From Alphaproteobacteria bacterium (GTDB taxonomy: Bacteria; Pseudomonadota; Alphaproteobacteria; SP197): a stretch of 64,000 bases of DNA. Numbering within the stretch: the stretch's first letter is position 1; the number at the start of each line of letters is the position of its first letter. The position numbers and the translations under genes were made by a program. A model generated the notes under the pieces. It made no database searches. It was not told the origin of the DNA and saw only the letters and a program-made list of their open reading frames with translations. The stretch spans positions 1 through 64,000 of the forward strand of contig SHVY01000011.1 of assembly GCA_009694045.1 (NCBI GenBank), read 5' to 3'. Below are positions 21,862 through 30,926 of this stretch, one piece after another.

Positions 21862-22187
21862 AACGGGGTGAGGTCTGGTCCGTTGCATTGGGCGGCCCCT
21901 ACACGAGCAAGCCCAGACCCGCGGTCATCGTTCAGGATGACCATTTTGACGCGACCAATTCGATTACGATTTGCGCTCTGACGACGGCTCCGGAGGACGT
22001 GCCATTCGCCCGTCCCGTTGTGGAGCCGAACGACACCAATGGGTTGCGGGCCGCGTCCAGCATCATGGTCGATAAAATCACGACCGTGCCGAGATCACGT
22101 CTTGGACGGCTTATCGGTCACCTTGGCCGTTCCGACATGGTCCGACTCGATCGCGCCATGATGACCTTTCTCGGGCTCGCGGCGTAG
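21858..22187 (+). CDS. MazF/PemK-family endoribonuclease toxin
   Basis: A 109-residue toxin: MKRGEVWSVALGGPYTSKPRPAVIVQDD matches the MazF beta-barrel N-terminus, with the conserved RPAVIVQ and MVDKITTVPRSRLG segments. It cleaves mRNA when free of antitoxin. It starts with TTG at 21858 in a TTGA overlap. It is convergent with argG, with 9 bases between. Confidence 0.9.
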   Translation: MKRGEVWSVALGGPYTSKPRPAVIVQDDHFDATNSITICALTTAPEDVPFARPVVEPNDTNGLRAASSIMVDKITTVPRSRLGRLIGHLGRSDMVRLDRAMMTFLGLAA

Positions 22188-22196
22188 CGGACCCTG

Positions 22197-23408
22197 CTAT
22201 CTCCCCCGCCGCGCCGCCAAGCGGAGCCGGAGGGCGTTGAGCTTGATGAAGCCGGCGGCGTCGCGCTGGTCGTAGACTTGGTCCGCCTCGAAGGTAACGT
22301 GGGCCAGGCTATAGAGGCTCCTCGGGCTCTTGCGGCCGATCACGCTGACACTCCCCTTGTAGAGCTTGAGCCGCACCGTGCCCTCGACATCCGCCTGGCT
22401 CGCGTCGACCGCTTCCTGGATCATGCGGCGCTCAGGCGCGAACCAGAAGCCGTTGTAGATCAGCTCGGCGTAGCGTGGCATCAGCTCGTCCTTCAGGTGC
22501 ATGGCGCCGCGGTCCAGCGTCAGGCTCTCGATCGCCCGGTGCGCGACGTGCAGGATGGTGCCGCCGGGGGTCTCGTAGATGCCGCGCGACTTCATGCCGA
22601 CGAAGCGGTTCTCCACCAGATCCAGGCGGCCCACCCCGTTGGCGCCCCCCAGCTCGTTCAGCCGGGTGAGCAGGGCGGCCGGCGAATACGCCTCGCCGTC
22701 GATCGCCACCGCGTCGCCGCGCTCGAATCCGACTTCGATGATCGTCGCCTTGTCGGGTGCCTTCTCCGGCGCCAAGGTGCGAAGGAACATCGATTCGTCC
22801 GGCTGGACCCAGGGGTCCTCCAGCGCCTTGCCCTCGAACGAGGTGTGCAACAGATTCGCATCGACCGAGTAGGGCGCGTCACCGTGCGCGTCGCGGGGGA
22901 TCGGCACCTGATGCGCCTCGGCATAGGCGACCAGGGTGCTGCGGCTGGTCAGGTCCCACTCGCGCCAGGGGGCAATCACCCGGATGTCGGGCTCCAGGGC
23001 GTAATAGGTCAGCTCGAAGCGGACCTGGTCGTTGCCCTTTCCAGTGGCGCCGTGGGCCACCGCATCGGCGCCCACGGCCCGCGCGATCTCGATCTGCCGC
23101 TTGGCGATCAGCGGCCGGGCGATCGAGGTGCCGAGCAGATAGACGCCCTCGTACAGCGCGTTCGCCCGGAACATGGGGAACACGAAGTCGCGGACGAACT
23201 CCTCGCGCAGGTCCTCGACGAAGATCTGCTTGACGCCCAGCAGGGCGGCCTTGGCCCTGGCCGGCTCCAGCTCCTCGCCCTGACCCAGGTCGGCGGTGAA
23301 GGTCACCACCTCGCAGCCATAGGCATCCTGCAGCCAGCGCAGGATCACCGAGGTATCCAGCCCGCCCGAATAGGCGAGCACGACTTTCTGCGGTTTCGCG
23401 GCGCTCAT
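22197..23408 (-). CDS. argG: Argininosuccinate synthase
   Basis: A 403-residue enzyme joining citrulline and aspartate with ATP in arginine synthesis. The N-type ATP loop [15 protein letters not shown] begins at about residue 9, and [13 protein letters not shown] is the nucleotide-binding segment. Full length, start ATG 23408. It lies 58 bases downstream of metZ on the same strand, so part of its transcript may come from the metZ promoter. Confidence 0.97.
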   Translation of the reverse strand: MSAAKPQKVVLAYSGGLDTSVILRWLQDAYGCEVVTFTADLGQGEELEPARAKAALLGVKQIFVEDLREEFVRDFVFPMFRANALYEGVYLLGTSIARPLIAKRQIEIARAVGADAVAHGATGKGNDQVRFELTYYALEPDIRVIAPWREWDLTSRSTLVAYAEAHQVPIPRDAHGDAPYSVDANLLHTSFEGKALEDPWVQPDESMFLRTLAPEKAPDKATIIEVGFERGDAVAIDGEAYSPAALLTRLNELGGANGVGRLDLVENRFVGMKSRGIYETPGGTILHVAHRAIESLTLDRGAMHLKDELMPRYAELIYNGFWFAPERRMIQEAVDASQADVEGTVRLKLYKGSVSVIGRKSPRSLYSLAHVTFEADQVYDQRDAAGFIKLNALRLRLAARRGR

Positions 23409-23466
23409 GATTGCCCCCTTCGAAAAGCGGGGGAGTATAGGCGGGGCGTGTGCACGTTCAAGCTGG

Positions 23467-24648
23467 CTACCCCAGCGCCTGGCCCAAATCCTCGATCAGG
23501 TCGTCGGCGTCCTCCAGACCGACCGAGAGGCGGACTAGGCCCTCGCCGATGCCGAGCTCGGCGCGCTCCTCGGGCTTCAGGCGCTGGTGGGTGGTGGTGG
23601 CCGGGTGGGTGATCAGGCTCTTCGTGTCGCCCAGGTTGTTCGAGATGTCGATCAGCCGCAGCTTGTCCACGAACGCGAACGCTCGGGGCTTTCCCCCCGG
23701 CAGGTCGAACGCGACGATCGAGCCGTAGCCGGACATCTGCGTGCGCGCCAGCGCGTGCTGCGGGTGGCATTGCAGGCCGGGGTACAGCACCCGCTCGACC
23801 TTGGGATGGACGGCAAGGAAGCTGGCGACCTTCTCGGTGTTCTCGCGGTGCCGGGCGAGGCGCAGGTCGAGGGTTTCGAGGCCCTTCAACAGGACCCAGG
23901 CGTTGAACGGCGACAGCGCCGGCCCCGTGTGGCGGCAGTAGGGCACCAGCTGGTCCTTGACGAAGGCGGCCGTTCCCAGCACCGCGCCGCCAAGGCAGCG
24001 GCCCTGGCCGTCGATGTGCTTGGTGGCCGAATAGACGACCACGTCGGCCCCAAGCTGGATCGGTTTCTGCCAGATCGCCGTCGCGAACACATTGTCGACG
24101 ATGACGCAGGCGCCGGCCCCGTGGGCGAGCTCGCAGACCGCGCGGATGTCCACCAGCTCGGTGGTCGGATTCGCCGGGCTCTCCAGAAAGACGCAGCGGG
24201 CGCCGCCAGCCAGTGCCGTTTTCCAGGCTTCCAGGTCACGGCCGTCGACCAAGGTCGTCGCGATCCCGAAGCGCGGCAGGATCTCCGTCAGGATGTAGTT
24301 GCACGAACCGAACATCACCCGCGCCGCCACCACCCGGTCTCCGGCCCGAAGCTGGCACATCAACGCGGCGTTGACGGCCGCCATGCCCGACGCCGTCGCG
24401 AAGCACGCCTCGGCGCCCTCCAGCAGGGCCAGCCGGCGCTCGAAGATCGCGACCGTGGGGTTGCCATAACGCGAGTAGATGTAGCCGTCCGCCCCCTTGA
24501 ACCGGGCCTCGGCGGTGGCGGCATCGTCGTAGACATAGCCCGACGTGAGATACAGCGCCTCGGCCGTCTCGCCGTGCTCCGAGCGGGTCAGGCCACCCCG
24601 CACCAGCTTCGTGGCCGCCCGCCAACCCGTTTCGTCGCCCTTGCCCAT
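23467..24648 (-). CDS. metZ: O-succinylhomoserine sulfhydrylase
   Basis: A 393-residue PLP enzyme of the Cys/Met metabolism family, converting O-succinyl- (or O-acetyl-) homoserine and sulfide to homocysteine. The PLP lysine lies in [14 protein letters not shown], with upstream YSRYGNPT and [11 protein letters not shown]. Start ATG 24648 ([19 protein letters not shown]) is the family start. The leader carries a SAM-II riboswitch and a terminator, so expression should fall when S-adenosylmethionine is high. That regulation also supports methionine synthesis over cysteine catabolism. Confidence 0.93.
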   Translation of the reverse strand: MGKGDETGWRAATKLVRGGLTRSEHGETAEALYLTSGYVYDDAATAEARFKGADGYIYSRYGNPTVAIFERRLALLEGAEACFATASGMAAVNAALMCQLRAGDRVVAARVMFGSCNYILTEILPRFGIATTLVDGRDLEAWKTALAGGARCVFLESPANPTTELVDIRAVCELAHGAGACVIVDNVFATAIWQKPIQLGADVVVYSATKHIDGQGRCLGGAVLGTAAFVKDQLVPYCRHTGPALSPFNAWVLLKGLETLDLRLARHRENTEKVASFLAVHPKVERVLYPGLQCHPQHALARTQMSGYGSIVAFDLPGGKPRAFAFVDKLRLIDISNNLGDTKSLITHPATTTHQRLKPEERAELGIGEGLVRLSVGLEDADDLIEDLGQALG

Positions 24649-24667
24649 GACCCCATCCCAGCAACGC

Positions 24668-24704
24668 AAAAAAACCGCCGAAAGCGTGCGAGGCCCGGCG
24701 GTTT
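24668..24704 (-). terminator. Intrinsic terminator in the metZ leader
   Basis: On the minus strand AAACCGCCG and CGGCGGTTT form a perfect 9-bp stem (24704-24696 and 24680-24672) with a 15-base loop, followed by four more T residues. It lies between the SAM-II element and the metZ start, so it can act as an attenuator. Confidence 0.85.
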
Positions 24705-24760
24705 CCCGTCGCTTTAGCTGCATTTGTCAAGCGCCCGCAAGCTGACCTCAAATCGGCGCC
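24705..24760 (-). promoter_or_regulatory. SAM-II riboswitch
   Basis: The minus strand reads GGCGCC, GATTTGA, then GCTTGCGGGCGC and TTGACAAATGCAGCTAAAG, in the order of the SAM-II (metA) motif. GCGCC and GGCGC can form stem P1, and the conserved GATTTGA and AAATG-AGCTAAA blocks are in place. Such elements are near-restricted to Alphaproteobacteria and control metZ, metA and metX. A terminator directly follows it. Confidence 0.85.
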
Positions 24761-24768
24761 GTGGCCGA

Positions 24769-24797
24769 GCTAACGGCCAACCCGGCCCGTCTGTCAA
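24769..24797 (-). promoter_or_regulatory. Candidate promoter of metZ leader
   Basis: TTGACA (minus strand, 24797-24792) is a full -35 match. Seventeen bases on is GTTAGC (24774-24769), a weak -10 with two of six matches. Transcription would begin just ahead of the SAM-II element, which supports the call. Confidence 0.4.
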
Positions 24798-24860
24798 GCG
24801 GGCCTTGATCGGGCTTGGCGCCGACCCTTAATGTGCGGGCGAGGGTGAGCGGAGACGACC

Positions 24861-27188
24861 ATGGTGACGGCGCCGAGGGTGTTGCACCCGGGCCTGCCGG
24901 CGTATCTGCCGGGGGTCGAACGCTACCGCGTGCACGGCGGCGGGTCGGTGGTGGTCGCGGTGGCCGCCGGGGACGTGCTGACCGTGACCGATCGCGAAGG
25001 CCGCCAGCGTTGCGAGGTCGCGGCCTTCCTGCCCGATGGGACCGAGGATGTGGGTGCGCTTGGCCTCGCGCCCGGGGGCGAGGCCCTGGGCCTGCGTGCG
25101 ATCCTCGGCGACGGCGCGGGCCAGGAGCTCCTGGGCGCGCTCAGGCGGCGCGGTATCTCCGCCCGGTTCGACACCGCCGCGCACCTGTTCCCCAAGGACG
25201 CCCAGGCCGGTCAGACGCACAGCTTCACCGCCCAGCGGGATGCCATCGTCGTGGTCGGTGCCCCCGGCGGTCCCATGGCGGTGGACGCCCACGATCCGCC
25301 GACCGATCTGGACCTCGTGATCCGGCGCCGGGTGTTCGACGCGGACGCGCCGCCGCCCCTGCCCGAGCCGCTCGCCGATCCGCGCCTGGAGCTGCGGGTC
25401 GACCGCTGCACGGCGCGGTCGTACGAGGTGCGCGAGGGCGACTACATCCAGGTGATCGACGTGGCGGGGCGACAGTGCTCGGATTTTCTCGCCTATCACG
25501 CCGGCAAGCTCCAGGCGGGGGTCGAGCGGGGCATCGACCCGACCACGACCCGCTACCAGGTCGGCTCGCTCTACCCGATGCCGGGCCTCGCCTCGAAGTA
25601 CTTCGACACCGACATGCAGCCCCTGGTCGAGGTGATCCGCGACACCTGCGGCCGCCACGACACCTTCGGCCTGGCCTGCACGGCGCGGTTCTACGAGGAC
25701 ATGGGCTATCCCGGCCACGCCAATTGTTCGGAGAACTTCAACCAGGTGCTGGGCCCCTTCGGCCTGGCGGCGCGCGTGGGCTGGCCGGCGATCAACCTCT
25801 ACTACAACACGGCCGTCAACGCCCAGAACGCCATCTTCCTCGAGGAACCCTATTCCCGGCCCGGCGACTACGTGTTGTTCCGCGCCATGACCGATCTGGT
25901 GTGCGGATCGTCGGCCTGTCCCGATGATATCGACGGCACCAACGCCTGGAACCCGACCGACGTTCACGTCCGCATCTATCCCGCCAAGCAGAGCTTCTCG
26001 AAAGCGGTGGCCTATCGCATGACACCCGACGCCGAACCCCAGCTCACGCGCGAGACCGCGTTCCATCCCAGGACCGCGGCGCTCACCCGCAACCTCACCG
26101 AGTACCGCGGCTTCTGGCTGCCGACCCGGTTCAACAATCACGGCGCCATCGACGAATACGCGGCGGCCCGTGAACGGGCCGTGGTGCTCGACCTGTCGCC
26201 GCTCCGCAAGTTCGAGGTGACCGGCCAGGATGCCGAGGAGCTGCTGCAGCGCACCCTCACCCGCAACGTCCGGCGCCTCGCGGTCGGGCAGGTGGTCTAC
26301 TCGGCGATGTGCTATCCGACCGGGGGCATGATCGACGACGGCACCCTGTTCCGCCTGGGGCCGAACCTGTTCCGCTGGGTGGGCGGCGACGACTACGGCG
26401 GGATATGGCTGCGCCGGCAGGCCGAGGAGATGGGCCTCAAGCAGGTCTGGGTGAAGTCCTCGACCGACCAGCTCCACAACATCGCGGTCCAGGGTCCCCT
26501 GAGCCGCGACATCCTGAAGAGCGTGATCTGGACCCCACCGGCCCAGCCGAAGCTGGAGGAGATCGCCTGGTTCCACTTCACCATCGGCCGGATCGGCGGC
26601 TACAACGGCCCCGCCGTGGTGGTGAGCCGCACCGGCTACACCGGCGAGCTCGGCTACGAGGTGTTCTGCCACCCCAGGGACGCGCTCGCCGTATGGGATG
26701 CGATCTGGGAGGCGGGCAAGCCGCACGGCCTCACTCCCCTCGGGCTCGAAGCCCTCGACATGCTGCGGATCGAGGCCGGGCTGATCTTCGCCGGCTACGA
26801 GTTCGACGATCAGATCGACCCGTTCGAGGCCGGGATCGGCTTCACGGTCGCGCTCTCCAAGAACGACGACTTCATCGGCCGCGATGCCTTGCAGCGCCGC
26901 AAGGACCACCCGCAACGCAAGCTCGTCGGCCTGGAGTTGGCCAGCAACGAGGGGGCGTCCCACGGCGATTGTGTCCATGTCGGGCGGATGCAGGTGGGCG
27001 TCGTCACCTCCGGCACGCGCTCGCCGGTCCTGGGCAGATCCATCGCCCTCTGCCGGATGAACGTGGAGTACGCACGCATCGGCACCGAGGTCGAAGTCGG
27101 CAAGATCGACGGTCACCAGAAGCGGATTCCCGCTCGGGTCGTCCGCTTCCCCGCCTACGACCCCGACAAGACCCGGCCTCGGAGCTGA
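24861..27188 (+). CDS. DUF1989-aminomethyltransferase (GcvT-like) fusion protein
   Basis: A 775-residue fusion. Residues about 1-170 are a weak DUF1989-like half (GDVLTVTDREGRQRCEVAAF) and about 176-380 a full DUF1989 domain (GDYIQVIDVAGRQCSDFLAY, TCGRHDTFGLAC, NCSENFNQVLG). Residues about 395-770 form a GcvT/aminomethyltransferase fold (NNHGAIDEYAAARERAVVLDLSPLRKFEVTG, GYTGELGYEVF). DUF1989 is found in urea-carboxylase-associated proteins; GcvT folds transfer one-carbon units to folate. An amine demethylase-like role is inferred. It is divergent from the metZ leader, and the cytochrome c gene follows after 6 bases. Confidence 0.85.
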   Translation: MVTAPRVLHPGLPAYLPGVERYRVHGGGSVVVAVAAGDVLTVTDREGRQRCEVAAFLPDGTEDVGALGLAPGGEALGLRAILGDGAGQELLGALRRRGISARFDTAAHLFPKDAQAGQTHSFTAQRDAIVVVGAPGGPMAVDAHDPPTDLDLVIRRRVFDADAPPPLPEPLADPRLELRVDRCTARSYEVREGDYIQVIDVAGRQCSDFLAYHAGKLQAGVERGIDPTTTRYQVGSLYPMPGLASKYFDTDMQPLVEVIRDTCGRHDTFGLACTARFYEDMGYPGHANCSENFNQVLGPFGLAARVGWPAINLYYNTAVNAQNAIFLEEPYSRPGDYVLFRAMTDLVCGSSACPDDIDGTNAWNPTDVHVRIYPAKQSFSKAVAYRMTPDAEPQLTRETAFHPRTAALTRNLTEYRGFWLPTRFNNHGAIDEYAAARERAVVLDLSPLRKFEVTGQDAEELLQRTLTRNVRRLAVGQVVYSAMCYPTGGMIDDGTLFRLGPNLFRWVGGDDYGGIWLRRQAEEMGLKQVWVKSSTDQLHNIAVQGPLSRDILKSVIWTPPAQPKLEEIAWFHFTIGRIGGYNGPAVVVSRTGYTGELGYEVFCHPRDALAVWDAIWEAGKPHGLTPLGLEALDMLRIEAGLIFAGYEFDDQIDPFEAGIGFTVALSKNDDFIGRDALQRRKDHPQRKLVGLELASNEGASHGDCVHVGRMQVGVVTSGTRSPVLGRSIALCRMNVEYARIGTEVEVGKIDGHQKRIPARVVRFPAYDPDKTRPRS

Positions 27189-27194
27189 GATCGG

Positions 27195-27573
27195 ATGCGG
27201 CGCCTGGCCGCGGTCGCGATCATGTCAATCGCACTGCTCGCGACCGACGCCCTGGCCGACGGCGACGTGAGCCGGGGTCGCAAGCTGTTCCGCCAGTGCG
27301 CGGCCTGCCACACCCTGGACGCGGCGAAGCGGGAGAAGTTCGGCCCCCCCGCTCGATGGCGTGTTCGGCCGCAAGGCGGCGATGGTCGACGCCTATCCCT
27401 ATTCCGGCGCGCTCCGCTACTCCGGCATCGTCTGGACCGAGGCGACGCTCGATCCCTGGGCCGCCGACCCGCGTGCCTACGTTCCCGGCGTGGCGATGAA
27501 TTTCAAGGGTCTGCCCGACTCCCAGGACCGCGCCGACCTGATCGCCTACCTCGAGGCCGCGACATCGCGTTAG
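27195..27573 (+). pseudogene. Soluble c-type cytochrome, frameshifted
   Basis: A signal peptide (MRRLAAVAIMSIALLATDALA) is followed by GRKLFRQCAACHTLD, a CXXCH heme site. The frame then breaks at a C7 run (27344-27350) and resumes in another frame as VFGRKAAMVDAYPYSGALR and ends in the axial-Met segment VPGVAMNFKG. Removing one C restores a normal protein of about 125 residues, like cytochrome c2/c-550. A sequencing slip is possible. It would be a client of the ccm system. It overlaps the GAF gene end by 4 bases, convergently. Confidence 0.85.
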
Positions 27574-28066
27574 CCCACCAGGAGAACGGCCGGTGCCTCC
27601 GCGAGGCCGCGCCGGACTGCTTCGCGGGCGAGGGGTGTCAGGTGTTCGCGGGTGGCGAGGACGAGCTCGCGGTCCTTGGGCGTCCAAGCGCGGGGGGCCG
27701 TCGTCATCGGCTCCAGGATGCCCCACAGGGTCCCGTCGGTGTTGAGGTTAACGTGGACGAGGGCGCGATGGTTGAACTTGCGCTCGACCTCCGGGTTCAC
27801 GCCGGCGCCGGGCGCCTCGGTGTCGGCGATGAAGGCGGCGGCCTGGCCGGCAAGCGCCGCGGCGAACATCGGATCCTCGGTGTGAATCGCCGGGTCCTCG
27901 TCCCGGGGGCCGGCCAGGTATTCGTCAGGCAGGTCGGGGACGCCTGCGTCACGCCGCCACGAGACGACGACCGCCGCGCGGAAGGTCGCGGGCTCGCGCA
28001 GGTAGAGGAAGCAGCGATCGACGCCCAGGCTTTTGCGCCGAAGGCCCGGACTAGCCCCGTGTCCAC
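27570..28066 (-). pseudogene. GAF-domain protein, probable N-terminal frameshift
   Basis: The long right part reads LGVDRCFLYL, then NHRALVHVNL and DGTLWGILEPM and TPKDRELVLATREHL, which is a GAF-like fold of about 150 residues. No start codon sits close upstream in that frame. A GTG at 28066 opens MDTGLVRAFGAKA in a different frame, and the two join at an A4 run (28031-28034). The gene may therefore be one base short there. It follows the acyl-CoA dehydrogenase-like gene by 24 bases. Confidence 0.6.
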
Positions 28067-28090
28067 GTCCCGCGCCCGAAGCGACTGGGC

Positions 28091-29497
28091 CTACTCGGCG
28101 GCGGCCTTGGCCCCGCCGGCCTCGGCCAGAAGCTGCTCCGCGAGCTTCCTCTTGCCGTCCTTGTCGAGCTTCTTGATCTCGTTGTGCAGCACGCGCTCGT
28201 TGACCGCCTGGTTCCAGTAGTCGAGGGTCTGGAAGCCGAGGAGCGACGCCTTGCCAACAAATTGCCGCAGCACCTCGTTGGTCGGGCCCATCACCCAGCC
28301 CGCCTTGCCGTCGCGCAAGTACCGCTCGATGCCCAGCGCCGGCTTGTAGCCGGTGCCGCCGCAGGCGTGCAGCATCTTGTCGACGACATGGGCCACGTTC
28401 TTCGCCGCGGCGAACTTGACCTGCCACATCCAGTGCAGGAACTGCGCCCGGGGCAGGGCCTTCAGGTCCTTGTGGATCGACCAGTCGCAGTTGTTGGTCA
28501 CGTCGTCCATGGCCTTCGCCATCTGGAAGTTCAGGGCGCGGCACAAGTTGGTGTCGATGATGGCCTCGCCCACGTAGTCCTGAATCGTCGGGTAATCGGC
28601 CACCCGCATGCCCACGTCCACGTGCTTCTTGGCGGTGGTGTGACGCTTGGCGATGTCCAGTGCGCCCAGGCTGATGCCGTTCCAGCAGGCCGAGGAACAC
28701 AGCAGGAAGAAGGGATCGACGCATTCGTCGTTGGAACTGGCACCGTCGCCCTTGGGCCCGACCATGCGATCCTCGGGCACCACGACGCCGTCGACCAGGA
28801 GCGTACCCGACTGGTTGCCGCGCAGGCCCATGCCGTCCCACTTCGAGGGCTCGGCCTTGACCTCGTCGGCCAGCACCAGCCAGCACGACAGGTCGGCGTA
28901 GTTGCCGGCGAAATCGGGGCTGGTGGTCTGCAGCACGTACCAGTCGGCGAAACCGCCCGAGGTCGTCCACGACGCCTTCTTCGTGACCTTCCAGCCGCCG
29001 GGAACCTTCTCGGCCTTGGACGAGATCGGGTACCAGAAGTGCGAACCCGTCTCCGGATCGGAATACGACAGGGTGCCGATGAACACGTCACGGTCCAGGC
29101 GCTTCATGATGTCCTGGATGGTCTTGTTGTTGTGGCTGCGGAACATCGCGGCGGCGACCGCGCCGATGTGCATGGTGTAGCACATGGCGGTCGAGGCGCA
29201 GCCGTAGCGCGCGATCGTCTCCACCACCATGGCGGCGGTGGTGTGGTTTTCGCCGAGCCCGCCCCACTTCTTCGGCACGATCAGGCCGAGCAGGTTGAGC
29301 GACGCGAGCGCCTCGAAGTTCTTGCGCGGGAAGATCAGCTTCTTGTCGGATTCGACGGCATTGTCACGGAGCGTCGTGCGACACAGGTCGATCAGCTTCG
29401 CTTGCAGCTTCTTCTGTGCGGGCGTGAGCAGCCATTGCGGGTCCCATTCGAAGCCGAGGCCCCAGAAATCGTCCTTCCCCCACTTCTTGGTCGTCAT
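28091..29497 (-). CDS. Acyl-CoA dehydrogenase family protein
   Basis: A 468-residue flavoprotein of the ACAD fold: N-terminal helices with LIVPKKWGGLGENHTTAAMVVE, middle strands IGTLSYSDPETGSHFWYP and KASWTTSGGFADWYV, and C-terminal CGGTGYKPALGIERYLRDGKAGWVMGPTNEVLRQ. The usual catalytic glutamate in the YEGTNEI position reads VMGPTNEV here, so it may use another base or be a flavin hydroxylase. Start ATG 29497 follows AAGGGGA. Substrate unknown. Confidence 0.85.
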   Translation of the reverse strand: MTTKKWGKDDFWGLGFEWDPQWLLTPAQKKLQAKLIDLCRTTLRDNAVESDKKLIFPRKNFEALASLNLLGLIVPKKWGGLGENHTTAAMVVETIARYGCASTAMCYTMHIGAVAAAMFRSHNNKTIQDIMKRLDRDVFIGTLSYSDPETGSHFWYPISSKAEKVPGGWKVTKKASWTTSGGFADWYVLQTTSPDFAGNYADLSCWLVLADEVKAEPSKWDGMGLRGNQSGTLLVDGVVVPEDRMVGPKGDGASSNDECVDPFFLLCSSACWNGISLGALDIAKRHTTAKKHVDVGMRVADYPTIQDYVGEAIIDTNLCRALNFQMAKAMDDVTNNCDWSIHKDLKALPRAQFLHWMWQVKFAAAKNVAHVVDKMLHACGGTGYKPALGIERYLRDGKAGWVMGPTNEVLRQFVGKASLLGFQTLDYWNQAVNERVLHNEIKKLDKDGKRKLAEQLLAEAGGAKAAAE

Positions 29498-29660
29498 GGC
29501 GAATCCCCTTTCGCGCGCTGTCGGATTTCGCCCGGACACGCGGAAAGTTCCGCCACACCGGCCGATGGCTTGTGCGGACCCTATAACACCCGCCCCTCTG
29601 GCCATGCAACTAGGCGAGGGGTATCGAGGATGCGAGCGATTCGCGGCGCCCCGCGGCGCG

Positions 29661-30308
29661 CTAAATCCGCAAGATCGTCCGCATCAGACGATCGATGCGC
29701 CGCGTAAGCCGTAGCGGTCGCTCGTTCGCCACCAGGCAGACGCAGGCCTCGCTCGGAAGGGCGCGAGGGCGGTGCTTCACGCCTTCGTCGACCTCCTGAA
29801 GGTCGCCGACGCGGAAGACGTCCGAACCGTCCCGATAGGCGCCATACAGCACGAGGGTGAGCTCCAGCCCGCCGTGTTCGTGGGGCGGCACCGCCGCGCC
29901 CGGTGCGGCGTTGAGCAGGCGCAGGGTGGTCCCGCGTCCTCCGTCGCCACGGTCGATGACGTGATGCCGAAGCCCCAGGCCGATTCTGCGCCAGGTGATG
30001 GGATCGCCCTGGGAGAGCGCGGACGCGAACGGCTCGGGCCAGGATTCCGCCGCAACGCGTCGCGGCGGCGACGGAACATCGTCGTCGAGCCGGACCAGGA
30101 CCCGGCCAAGCGCATCGCCGGCCACGGCCGTCGGGGCCAACGCCTCCAGCAGGCTGCCGCCGACGGCATCGAGGGTCGCGTTGCCCGCGCGGCAGGCGGA
30201 GCAGAGCGCCAGGTGCGTCGCCACCACCATGGCGAGCCGCTCGTCCAGGGAGCCGGCCGCATAGGCCACGAGCAGCGCGTCGCTTGCGTGATGCCGGGGC
30301 TCGCTCAT
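29661..30308 (-). CDS. ChrR-like anti-sigma factor
   Basis: A 215-residue protein of the ChrR family. The N-terminal zinc anti-sigma site is H32-x3-C36-x2-C39 (THLALCSACR), and the C-terminal cupin carries AVPPHEHGGLELTLVLYG. ChrR-type proteins hold their ECF sigma factor inactive until singlet oxygen or organic peroxides release it. Start ATG 30308 overlaps the ancestral stop of the sigma gene by four bases, as in rpoE-chrR operons. Confidence 0.88.
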   Translation of the reverse strand: MSEPRHHASDALLVAYAAGSLDERLAMVVATHLALCSACRAGNATLDAVGGSLLEALAPTAVAGDALGRVLVRLDDDVPSPPRRVAAESWPEPFASALSQGDPITWRRIGLGLRHHVIDRGDGGRGTTLRLLNAAPGAAVPPHEHGGLELTLVLYGAYRDGSDVFRVGDLQEVDEGVKHRPRALPSEACVCLVANERPLRLTRRIDRLMRTILRI

Positions 30309-30355
30309 CCGTCCCCTCCCAGGGCTTCGCGGATCCGGCCCACGGCGAGCCGCAG

Positions 30356-30883
30356 TCACGACTTCACGGTCCCGAGCGGCAGGCCGAGTTGGGCGGCGAT
30401 GGCCGCATGCGGCTTGTCGCTGAAGTACGCGAGGCGGATCACCTCGGCCTGGTCCGCCGGTAACTCGGTGATGGCCTGGCGCAGACGTTCGCCCTGCCGT
30501 GCGAGATCGGAGGTTGCGTCGGCCGCGGGCGTCGGGTCGGGAATTTCGGCGGCCTCCTCCGGCGGGGCCTCGGGGTGGGTCTCGCGGCGCAGCACATCGA
30601 TCCTGAGGTTGCGGGCGATGGCGAACACCCAGGTGGCGACGGCGGCGCGGCCCGGGTCGAACTGCCCAGCCTTGCGCCACACCGCGAGCATCGCGTCTTG
30701 CGCCAGGTCCTCGGCGCGGGCGGCCCCCATTCCCTGTCGCATCATGTAGCTCTTGATCCGTGGGCCGAAGTGGGTGAACAGGCGGGCGAAGGCCTCCCGG
30801 TCGCTGTCGCGGGCAACCGCCAGGAGGTCGGCGGCATGTCGCGTCGAGCCATCGCCCGCGGCACGCTCCATGGGCTCGCTCAT
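30356..30883 (-). CDS. ECF RNA polymerase sigma factor, truncated by an in-frame TGA
   Basis: A 175-residue RpoE-like sigma factor: region 2 has DLAQDAMLAVWRKAGQFDP and region 4 has LRQAITELPADQAEVIRLAYF and IAAQLGLPLGTVKS. Right after TVKS the frame hits TGA where relatives have CGA/CGC (TVKSRLR). The same frame continues as LRLAVGRIREALGGDG and ends at 30305 in an ATGA overlap with chrR, so the ancestral gene was 192 residues. The loss removes most of the DNA-recognition helix. Confidence 0.85.
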   Translation of the reverse strand: MSEPMERAAGDGSTRHAADLLAVARDSDREAFARLFTHFGPRIKSYMMRQGMGAARAEDLAQDAMLAVWRKAGQFDPGRAAVATWVFAIARNLRIDVLRRETHPEAPPEEAAEIPDPTPAADATSDLARQGERLRQAITELPADQAEVIRLAYFSDKPHAAIAAQLGLPLGTVKS

Positions 30884-30926
30884 GGAGCGGTACGGGATCG
30901 CGCGCCCTTCGGATCACCGCCGCGGG

